This document shows positions 1 through 5,064 of a stretch of 5,064 nucleotides of DNA, piece after piece. Where the stretch lies: positions 1 to 5,064 of the forward strand of contig JAFAEB010000047.1 in assembly GCA_023424235.1 (NCBI GenBank), in the 5' to 3' direction. Numbering within the stretch: position 1 is the first letter of the stretch; each line of letters begins with the position of its first letter. Source of the DNA: Bacillota bacterium. Its GTDB lineage: Bacteria; Bacillota; Clostridia; Lachnospirales; Lachnospiraceae. Below the pieces are notes generated by a model. That model did not search any database. It had not been told where the DNA came from and worked only from the letters and a program-made list of their open reading frames with translations. The translations under genes were made by a program, and so were the position numbers.

Positions 1-2124
1 GGAATAAGCTCCACATACAATACCCACCATTAATGGAATTGCAAATTCCTTAACCGAATCTACACCAAATATTAACAATACAAAAACCATAAAGAAGGTT
101 GTAAGTGATGTATTAATACATCTTGAAAATGATTGACTAATACTAGTATTAACGATTTCTTCAAAGCTTTCATTCTTATTCATTAAGGTAGCATTTTCTC
201 TAATACGATCAAAAATAATGATGGTAGCATTAATCGAATAACCAACAATTGTTAACATACAAGCAATAAAGGTACCACCAACCGCTATTTTACCAACCGA
301 ATAAACCATTAAAACTACGAGTACATCGTGAATTAATGCAAGTACTGCACTCGACGCATATCGTATATCCTTAAAACGGAACCAAATATATAGTAACATA
401 GCAACAGTAGCCATTATAATAGCGAATAAGGCATCCTTTTTCATATCACCACTAACAGATGCACTAATACTCTCCGTTGTTAATAAATCTACATCGATAT
501 TATATACCTCTACTAATTTTTCTTCTATCTGAGTTCTCTCATCAAGTGATAATTCCCTTGTCTTAATGATAATACTGTTTGTATTTTTGACCTCAGCCAT
601 TTCGACTTTTGGGTCTTTTATGATATCTGAAACAATAGCTCTCACATCATTTTTTAACTGGTCCGTAATATTATCATGGAATGATACATTTGTAGAGGTA
701 CCACCTTTAAAATCAAGACCATAGGAAAGAATGCTTCCTGTACTTACCTTATTTACACCAAGTGCAACAAAACCAAGTAAAATAATTAACAAGGATAAAA
801 TAAAGAATTTAGCTCTATGTTTGATAAATGGAATGATTTCTTTCGTCCTTGTAGTTCCATACATACTTTCTTTATCAAGGCCGACGGAATAAAGTATATT
901 CATAATAAATTTAGTTACCGTAAGCGCAGTAAACATGGATACGACAATACCAATCGCCAGAGTTTGAGCAAACCCTTTTACCGGACCAGTACCTCTAAGC
1001 CATAAAACAACTGCTGCAATTAGTGTAGTTACATTACCATCAATAATTGCCGAAAGGGCTTTGTTAAATCCTATCTTCATCGCAGAACGTACTGTTTTAC
1101 CTGTTCCTAATTCTTCTCTTATTCTAGTAAATATTATTACATTTGCATCCACAGCCATACCAATAGATAATATAATACCTGCAATACCAGGAAGTGTTAA
1201 AGTAACATTAAAAGCTAATATTGCAAATGAAACTATCGTTATATAAAAGATAAGTGCAATACTAGAAGCCAAACCTGGAACCCTATACCAAATAATCATA
1301 AATAAGATAACTAGTATAAATCCTACAACACCTGCAAGTAAACTAGTCTCAATTGCTTCTTGACCCAATTGTGCTCCAACAATATTAGAACGTATTTCCC
1401 TAAGTTCTAGAGGGAGTGCTCCAATACGAATAATTGAAGCCAGTTCCTTTGCTTCATCAAAAGATGCTTGTCCTTCAATTTGTGCTTTTCCACCTGTAAT
1501 TTCTGTTTGCACAATAGGGGATTTAATTAACTCGTTATCGTAATATATATAAATCGGTTTTCCTATATTCTCTTTCGTTGCTTTAGCAAATTTTTCGGTA
1601 CCAGCAGGTGTCATAGTTAAATCCACTAAATATTCATTACCTAAATCTTTGCCATACACAACTGCTTCTGCTGTTTGTATATCAGAGCCATCTAATACGA
1701 TAGTTCCATTGGAATCTTTAAATTGTAAAGCCCCGGCTTTCCCTAATTCTTTAAGAATAGCATTGGCATCTGTAACTCCTGGTATATCAACATTAATACG
1801 GTCTGAACCTTCTTGATATACAATTGCTTCTGTACTATAGTTTTGCACACGTTTTTGAAGCTTATATATCGTATCATCAAGTTCACTCTCAGTTGGATTC
1901 GCTTTTACAGATTCATATGTAATACTAACTCCACCTGCCAAATCAAGACCAAGCTTAATATTTTTAGCTGCACCAAATTTCTTATTTCCTATACCATTCA
2001 AAGCTACAAAAATTAACCCTGCCATTACCACCATTACTACAAACAGTTGCAGATAGCCCAGAGAATAATTTTTGCCTGATGTTCTTTTCCCTTTGCTTTT
2101 TCCTACTCGTTTTAGATTCTCCAT
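1..2124 (-). CDS. secDF: Fused protein-export membrane protein SecDF (3' end outside window)
   Basis: SecDF is the ancillary part of the Sec translocon. It uses the ion gradient to pull exported proteins across the membrane from the outside. I read 708 codons without a stop from the ATG at 2122-2124 to the left edge. Visible in order: a basic N-terminus; TM1 (about 22-44); GLDLAGG (59-65) opening the large extracytoplasmic P1 region; TM2-TM6 (about 261-408) with the VDANV motif, Asp326, in TM4; a cytoplasmic linker (about 409-437); TM7 (about 440-458); GLDFKGGT (469-476) opening the SecF external domain; TM8-TM12 (from about 563) with FDRIREN (638-644) and SRCINTSLT (667-675, Arg668). The end reads LMVGIVCGAYS, close to the usual SecF C-terminus, so probably only about 10-30 residues are missing. 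The two halves are joined in frame, as in Bacillus SecDF. Odd: the aspartate usual in TM10 (IND) is Ala633. Identity is secure. Confidence 0.97.
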   Translation of the reverse strand, partial: MENLKRVGKSKGKRTSGKNYSLGYLQLFVVMVVMAGLIFVALNGIGNKKFGAAKNIKLGLDLAGGVSITYESVKANPTESELDDTIYKLQKRVQNYSTEAIVYQEGSDRINVDIPGVTDANAILKELGKAGALQFKDSNGTIVLDGSDIQTAEAVVYGKDLGNEYLVDLTMTPAGTEKFAKATKENIGKPIYIYYDNELIKSPIVQTEITGGKAQIEGQASFDEAKELASIIRIGALPLELREIRSNIVGAQLGQEAIETSLLAGVVGFILVILFMIIWYRVPGLASSIALIFYITIVSFAILAFNVTLTLPGIAGIILSIGMAVDANVIIFTRIREELGTGKTVRSAMKIGFNKALSAIIDGNVTTLIAAVVLWLRGTGPVKGFAQTLAIGIVVSMFTALTVTKFIMNILYSVGLDKESMYGTTRTKEIIPFIKHRAKFFILSLLIILLGFVALGVNKVSTGSILSYGLDFKGGTSTNVSFHDNITDQLKNDVRAIVSDIIKDPKVEMAEVKNTNSIIIKTRELSLDERTQIEEKLVEVYNIDVDLLTTESISASVSGDMKKDALFAIIMATVAMLLYIWFRFKDIRYASSAVLALIHDVLVVLMVYSVGKIAVGGTFIACMLTIVGYSINATIIIFDRIRENATLMNKNESFEEIVNTSISQSFSRCINTSLTTFFMVFVLLIFGVDSVKEFAIPLMVGIVCGAYS

Positions 2125-2136
2125 ATTACATAACAA

Positions 2137-2142
2137 CTCCTT
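2137..2142 (-). promoter_or_regulatory. secDF ribosome binding site, AAGGAG, with an intervening start-stop
   Basis: On the minus strand AAGGAG lies 12 nt before the secDF ATG (2124-2122), which is longer than ideal. Another ATG at 2131-2129 has the ideal 5-nt spacing, but is followed at once by TAA (2128-2126) and is out of frame with secDF. The 2124 start is chosen because it is the only ATG in frame ahead of the basic N-terminus and TM1. Confidence 0.75.
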
Positions 2143-2167
2143 CTCTTCTTAAAACTTTTCTACAGTG

Positions 2168-2197
2168 AATAAGCAGCGTATCAACACGCTGCTTATT
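2168..2197. other. Perfect 12-bp inverted repeat (hairpin) in the secDF leader
   Basis: The arms at 2168-2179 and 2186-2197 (AATAAGCAGCGT and its exact reverse complement) flank a 6-nt loop. With a 1-nt bulge the stem could extend by two further pairs. It lies between the predicted secDF promoter and the ribosome binding site, so it should fold in the secDF 5' leader. No T-run follows it on either strand, so it is not a standard intrinsic terminator. It may be an mRNA-stability or translation-control hairpin, or a protein-binding dyad. The structure is certain, the function unknown. Confidence 0.7.
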
Positions 2198-2212
2198 TCA
2201 TCCAATTAATCC

Positions 2213-2241
2213 ATTATAACATACGAATAAAGGTAAGAAAA
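2213..2241 (-). promoter_or_regulatory. Predicted sigma-A promoter for secDF
   Basis: On the minus strand a perfect TATAAT (2218-2213) is preceded directly by TGT (2221-2219), giving an extended -10 element. A weak -35, TTTTCT (2241-2236), lies 17 nt upstream. Transcription would start near 2206, giving a leader of about 80 nt. This promoter would let secDF be expressed independently of the TIGR04086 gene, which ends about 80 nt upstream of the -10. Read-through from that gene is also possible, as no intrinsic terminator is seen between them. Confidence 0.55.
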
Positions 2242-2299
2242 GCCTATTTTTAGTATTTCACATATGTATTACTATAAACAGCAAAAAAACTTCGATTAC

Positions 2300-2674
2300 T
2301 TAACTTAACATACCACCTACCATACCACTAGCTAAGCATAGGATCATTACAGTTACTATTCTCCCTGTGTCCATCCCAATAACAGAATTAGTTAAAATTG
2401 ATATTAATATTAACATGATAAAGTATATAGCACCCATGGATATTCCCCATAAATATCTTTTCTTATCTGCTCCTTTTCCCAGTAGAAAACCACCTAAAAA
2501 AGAGGATAATACGTATGTTGCAATGATTCCCCCAGCTATAATACCATTCGATACATCTAATTTTAAGCTAATAAAGGATAGTAATAGTAACAATAAGCCA
2601 GTAACCAAGTAAGATAACAATAGTATTCTTAATATAACTACTATTTTTGAACTACGATGTAATACTTTGTCCAT
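2300..2674 (-). CDS. Small four-helix membrane protein, TIGR04086 family
   Basis: This is a 124-residue, very hydrophobic protein of unknown function. Predicted membrane segments are about 11-36, 42-66, 74-95 and 103-123. A short cytoplasmic-type basic loop, GKGADKKRYLWG (66-77), lies between TM2 and TM3, and glycine-rich stretches occur in TM2 (GGIIA, LGGF) and TM4 (SGMVGG). The length, the glycine pattern and the GK-A-KK-WG loop match my memory of the clostridial TIGR04086 family, usually found beside yajC/secDF genes. The start is set at 2674 because GGAGG (2685-2681) lies 6 nt before this ATG. A longer reading from 2719 would add 15 residues but has no ribosome binding site. It sits 175 nt upstream of secDF on the same strand and is divergent from the PHP gene. 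Its placement suggests a membrane role near protein export, but that is inference only. Confidence 0.85.
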   Translation of the reverse strand: MDKVLHRSSKIVVILRILLLSYLVTGLLLLLLSFISLKLDVSNGIIAGGIIATYVLSSFLGGFLLGKGADKKRYLWGISMGAIYFIMLILISILTNSVIGMDTGRIVTVMILCLASGMVGGMLS

Positions 2675-2742
2675 CCGAATCCTCCAAATATTTATACTGT
2701 AATATATTATCTTTATCATTGGATTATTCTATATCTAGTAGG

Positions 2743-2763
2743 TATTTATAAAGTTTATAAATA
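2743..2763. repeat. 21-bp perfect A/T dyad around a single G
   Basis: TATTTATAAA (2743-2752) and its reverse complement TTTATAAATA (2754-2763) flank G2753. Each arm also contains the self-complementary octamer TTTATAAA, so the element is both an inverted repeat and a 9-bp tandem repeat. It lies about 70 bp upstream of the TIGR04086 start and about 50 bp upstream of the PHP -35. It could be an operator or simply AT-rich DNA; base composition makes chance more likely than for a mixed sequence. Confidence 0.4.
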
Positions 2764-2815
2764 TTTGAGTATCATAAAAATAGTTTTCAATCTAACTCAT
2801 AAGATAATTCTATTC

Positions 2816-2844
2816 TTGTTCGGAAAAATTTTTCATGCTATACT
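2816..2844 (+). promoter_or_regulatory. Predicted sigma-A promoter for the PHP gene
   Basis: TTGTTC (2816-2821) and TATACT (2839-2844) are separated by exactly 17 nt, and TGC (2836-2838) directly before the -10 gives an extended -10 element. Transcription would begin near 2851, leaving about 148 nt of untranslated leader before the PHP start at 2999. Confidence 0.65.
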
Positions 2845-2983
2845 AGGTTAACATATACATATAAAATACATACTTATTAGTAAAACATGAAGATAACTAT
2901 GAAACAATGAAGATGATATGATTCCATTCACAAATACATTCTAAAATTAAGGTTCGCAGTTATCTAAATATAACATCCTAAGA

Positions 2984-2989
2984 AAGGAG
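2984..2989 (+). promoter_or_regulatory. PHP gene ribosome binding site, AAGGAG
   Basis: AAGGAG lies 9 nt before the ATG at 2999. This supports that start, which also places the first metal-binding motif DLHVHS at residues 5-10, as is normal for this family. Confidence 0.85.
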
Positions 2990-2998
2990 AAGTGTTAT

Positions 2999-3874
2999 AT
3001 GAACTATATCGATTTACATGTCCACTCCAATGCATCCGATGGTACTTTAACTCCTACTGAACTCGTTGATTTAGCAGTAAGCAATCATCTTAGTGCCATA
3101 GCCTTAACTGACCATGATACATTAGATGGTATAAGGGAGGCAAGTATAGCAGCTAAAAACTGGACAGATAAAGGACACCCTATAAGATTAATTCCCGGTA
3201 CTGAATTATCTCTTGCTTATAAAAATATAGATATTCATATATTAGGTTTATTTCTAGACCCTGATAACGAAATTTTATTACAAGAATTAGAAATGGCCAG
3301 AGAAAAAAGAGAGATACGAAATGAAAAAATGGCACAAAACTTAAGAGATGCAGGAATTGATATTACTATAGAACAATTACGAAGAGAAGAAGGAGAGGCA
3401 GTCTTAACGAGAGCTCACTTTGCAAAATACTTAACTAATCATGGCTATACAAAAACAACAAAAGATGCTTTTACAAAATATTTAGGGCAAGATACACCAT
3501 ATTACGTTAAGAGAGAATACATTACACCGAAGCGAGGTATTGAATTAATTCATGAAGCAGGTGGACTAGCAATCTTAGCCCATCCGCTTCTATATAAATT
3601 TAGTTTAAATGAAATTGAAGAATTAGTAGACTATTTATGTAACTTTCATTTAGACGGAATTGAAGCAATTTATTCCTTAAATACTGGTTTTGATGAGGGG
3701 CATATAAGAAGAATTGCGAATAAATATAATCTAGTTATTAGTGGTGGTTCTGATTTTCATGGTGCTAATAAACCTGATATTAAGCTTGGAACAGGCTTTG
3801 GTAATTTAAAAATACCGCTTACCATACTAGAACAGTTAGAAGAAAGTAAAAAACTAAAAGATAAGACCTATTAA
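2999..3874 (+). CDS. PHP-domain phosphoesterase, RNase AM / nucleoside 3',5'-bisphosphate phosphatase type
   Basis: This complete 291-residue cytosolic protein belongs to the PHP metal-dependent phosphoesterases (COG0613). The group includes E. coli RNase AM (YciV/TrpH), a 5'-3' exonuclease trimming rRNA ends, and the Chromobacterium 3',5'-nucleoside bisphosphate phosphatase. All nine expected metal ligands appear intact: His7 and His9 (DLHVHS), Asp14, His39 (LTDHD), Glu69 (GTE), His80, His195 (AHP), Asp252 and His254 (SDFHG). The insertion subdomain at about 90-175 carries the TRAHFA motif (137-142) typical of this group rather than of PolC or histidinol-phosphatase PHP domains. No signal peptide or membrane segment is seen. 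Likely substrates are pAp-like nucleotides or short 5'-phosphorylated RNA; which one cannot be told from sequence. The gene stands alone, with its own promoter and a shared terminator, inside an oppositely oriented yajC-sec cluster. Confidence 0.92.
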   Translation: MNYIDLHVHSNASDGTLTPTELVDLAVSNHLSAIALTDHDTLDGIREASIAAKNWTDKGHPIRLIPGTELSLAYKNIDIHILGLFLDPDNEILLQELEMAREKREIRNEKMAQNLRDAGIDITIEQLRREEGEAVLTRAHFAKYLTNHGYTKTTKDAFTKYLGQDTPYYVKREYITPKRGIELIHEAGGLAILAHPLLYKFSLNEIEELVDYLCNFHLDGIEAIYSLNTGFDEGHIRRIANKYNLVISGGSDFHGANKPDIKLGTGFGNLKIPLTILEQLEESKKLKDKTY

Positions 3875-3909
3875 TCAAGACATTTTATATTTAATTAAAA
3901 TAAAAAATT

Positions 3910-3951
3910 AGCTGTACACTAAACCAACATGGCTAATGTACAGCTTTTTTT
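3910..3951. terminator. Bidirectional intrinsic terminator between PHP gene and yajC
   Basis: A perfect 9-bp stem, AGCTGTACA (3910-3918) with TGTACAGCT (3937-3945), encloses an 18-nt loop. On the plus strand the stem runs into seven T's (3945-3951), ending PHP transcription. On the minus strand it is followed by TAATTTTTT (3910-3902), ending tgt-yajC transcription. One element thus serves both convergent units and isolates them. Confidence 0.85.
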
Positions 3952-3958
3952 AACTTAA

Positions 3959-4276
3959 TTATTCTACATTTGGTTTTTCAATTTCAACAATTGCAGACTT
4001 TTTCATTGGAATACGGCAGTTTTTATTGTTACCAAATTCAACAATAACTACTTCTTCCATTACATCAATAACAACACCATAAAAACCACTTGTTGTCAAA
4101 ACACTATCTCCAGCAGCTATTGTAGTGATTAATGCTTCATGGGCTTTTTGCTGTTTCTTTTGTGGACGAATCATCAAAAAGTAAAATACAGCTGCCATAA
4201 GTACAATCCAACCTATGGTAAATCCTAATGGCATTGCGTCGCCACCTGTTGCAGTTAAAAATACTAAATTCTTCAT
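3959..4276 (-). CDS. yajC: Sec translocon accessory subunit YajC
   Basis: YajC is a small single-span membrane protein that associates with SecDF and SecYEG/YidC. This copy is 105 residues, normal for the family. A short external N-terminus precedes one membrane helix (about 17-36), followed by the hallmark MIRPQKKQQK (35-44). The cytoplasmic domain carries GDSVLTTSGFYGVV (56-69), VVIVEFG (76-82) and a basic RIPMKKSAI stretch (88-96). AGGAGG (4287-4282) lies 5 nt before the ATG, so the start is secure. It begins 19 nt after the tgt stop, so the two are probably cotranscribed. In many bacteria secD follows directly; here transcription meets a terminator, and the gene beyond it is on the other strand. 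Confidence 0.95.
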   Translation of the reverse strand: MKNLVFLTATGGDAMPLGFTIGWIVLMAAVFYFLMIRPQKKQQKAHEALITTIAAGDSVLTTSGFYGVVIDVMEEVVIVEFGNNKNCRIPMKKSAIVEIEKPNVE

Positions 4277-4295
4277 ATAGTCCTCCTAATATGTT

Positions 4296-5064
4296 TTAAG
4301 CTTCTCCTATTTTGAAGCCTTCTAACCTCATTTTTTTGTATTCCTTATATCTTCCTTCACTAATCGCATCTCTTATTTCTTCCATCATATTATTATAGAA
4401 ATATAGATTATGAGTTACTAAAAGTCTAAGTCCTAACATCTCTTTTGCTTTTAATAAATGTCTAATGTATGCTCTACTGTAATGTGTACAAGTCGGGCAC
4501 TGACATCCTTCATCAATCGGACGGCTATCCAATTCATACTTAGCATTCATTAAGTTCATTTTACCATGATTGGTATAGGCATGTCCATGTCTTCCATTTC
4601 TAGCTGGATATACGCAATCAAAAAAGTCTACCCCACGATCTACTGCTTCAAGGATATTCTCTGGGGTACCAACTCCCATAAGGTAGGTTGGCTTTTCAAG
4701 TGGTAAGTGTGGAACTGTAACATCAAGGATACGATACATTTCTTCATGAGATTCACCAACTGCTAAACCTCCTAGTGCATATCCATCTAGGTTTAATTCT
4801 GATATCACTTTAGCATGTTCGATCCTTAAATCTTCATAAGTACCACCTTGATTTATTCCAAATAGCATTTGACTTTTATTAATGGTGTCCTCTAGCGAAT
4901 TTAAACGCTCCATTTCCTTTTTACAACGATGTAACCATCTTGTTGTACGATCTACGGAGTTTTTCATATACTCTCTTGTAGCTGGATGTGGAGGGCATTC
5001 ATCAAAGGCCATTGCTATCGTAGATGCTAAGTTGGATTGAATCTGCATACTCTCTTCTGGTCCC
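4296..5064 (-). CDS. tgt: Queuine/preQ1 tRNA-ribosyltransferase (5' end outside window)
   Basis: Tgt swaps guanine 34 for preQ1 in the anticodon of GUN tRNAs (Asp, Asn, His, Tyr), a step in queuosine synthesis. The frame is open to the right edge. Codons before the ATG at 5048 read GPEES and continue as MQIQ, matching the internal PE-S-x-IQ motif of the family, so that ATG is not the start. About 255 of roughly 375 residues are visible. Counting from that Met: FDECPP (15-20, preQ1-contacting Asp16), GINQGG (64-69, Gln67), GGLAVGE (93-99), the nucleophile Asp144 in FDCVYPARNGRHGH, and the zinc site Cys182, Cys184, Cys187 and His213 with family-typical spacing. The general-base Asp near the N-terminus lies outside. 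The PAR-GRHG form of the active-site loop differs from the Proteobacterial PTR-ARNG. It is the first visible gene of a tgt-yajC unit. Confidence 0.97.
   Translation of the reverse strand, partial: GPEESMQIQSNLASTIAMAFDECPPHPATREYMKNSVDRTTRWLHRCKKEMERLNSLEDTINKSQMLFGINQGGTYEDLRIEHAKVISELNLDGYALGGLAVGESHEEMYRILDVTVPHLPLEKPTYLMGVGTPENILEAVDRGVDFFDCVYPARNGRHGHAYTNHGKMNLMNAKYELDSRPIDEGCQCPTCTHYSRAYIRHLLKAKEMLGLRLLVTHNLYFYNNMMEEIRDAISEGRYKEYKKMRLEGFKIGEA

Larger units (their letters stand above)
2675..2998. other. Divergent gene-free control region
   Basis: This 324-nt, very AT-rich stretch separates the leftward TIGR04086 gene from the rightward PHP gene. It holds the TIGR04086 ribosome binding site (2681-2685), a 21-bp A/T dyad, the PHP promoter and a PHP leader of about 148 nt. 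I found no credible small gene: ATG-starting frames in the leader, such as the 7-codon one at 2887, are very short and lack ribosome binding sites. No confident leftward promoter was found; several A/T-rich -10-like hexamers (for example TAGAAT at 2731-2726) lack a matching -35. Confidence 0.6.

Noticed and set aside
817..2016. Plus-strand open frames at 817-1005, 1061-1246 and 1813-2016
   Set aside because: They are antisense to the continuous secDF frame, show no family resemblance, and are explained as shadows of that gene.
2251..2273. Imperfect palindrome around CATATG downstream of the TIGR04086 gene
   Set aside because: Only the outer TAGTA/TACTA and the central CATATG match; the spacing is unequal and chance is sufficient in AT-rich DNA.
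2283..2289. T-run on the minus strand just after the TIGR04086 stop as a terminator
   Set aside because: Seven T's are present but no stem precedes them, so a terminator cannot be supported.
2367..2612. 81-codon plus-strand frame
   Set aside because: It lies entirely antisense to the TIGR04086-type gene, whose membrane pattern and ribosome binding site are convincing.
2675..2719. N-terminal extension of the TIGR04086 protein from the ATG at 2719
   Set aside because: There is no ribosome binding site before it, whereas GGAGG sits 6 nt before the ATG at 2674.
2887..2910. Seven-codon frame in the PHP leader as a leader peptide
   Set aside because: It has no ribosome binding site and no arrest-like or amino-acid-biased sequence.
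2891..2965. AGATAACT / AGTTATCT inverted match in the PHP leader as a defined hairpin
   Set aside because: It has only 8 bp with a loop of about 59 nt, so chance is likely; it is mentioned only within the leader finding.
2969..2974. TATAAC as a nearer PHP promoter
   Set aside because: No acceptable -35 lies at the right distance, and the start would fall within the ribosome binding site.

Overview
The window looks like chromosomal DNA from a low-GC Firmicute, most likely a Clostridia member of Lachnospiraceae type. The basis is AT-rich coding sequence, strong AGGAGG-type ribosome binding sites, a fused SecDF, and a TIGR04086-like small membrane protein. The genus is an inference; no rRNA or other marker is present.

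Layout from left to right. Positions 1-2124 (minus) hold a fused secDF whose 3' end runs off the left edge. Positions 2125-2299 hold the secDF leader, with an extended -10 promoter, a perfect 12-bp hairpin and an ATG-TAA start-stop just after the ribosome binding site. Positions 2300-2674 (minus) encode a 124-residue, four-helix membrane protein of TIGR04086 type. Positions 2675-2998 are a divergent, gene-free control region with a 21-bp A/T dyad and a good sigma-A promoter pointing right. Positions 2999-3874 (plus) encode a complete PHP-family phosphoesterase of the RNase AM / nucleoside-bisphosphate phosphatase group. A bidirectional terminator follows at 3910-3951. Positions 3959-4276 (minus) are yajC, and 4296 to the right edge (minus) is most of tgt, whose 5' end lies outside.

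This is a rearranged form of the common bacterial tgt-yajC-secD-secF cluster. YajC and SecDF are ancillary subunits of the Sec translocon; Tgt makes the queuosine precursor in tRNA and is a traditional neighbour rather than a functional partner. Here the PHP gene, in the opposite orientation and closed by its own terminator, splits tgt-yajC from the TIGR04086 gene and secDF, so the halves must be transcribed separately.

I found no mobile element, CRISPR array, RNA gene or clearly novel multi-gene system. The points most worth a second look are the loss of a normally conserved membrane aspartate in the SecF half (Ala633), the structured secDF leader with its start-stop, and the PHP gene inside the yajC-sec cluster.
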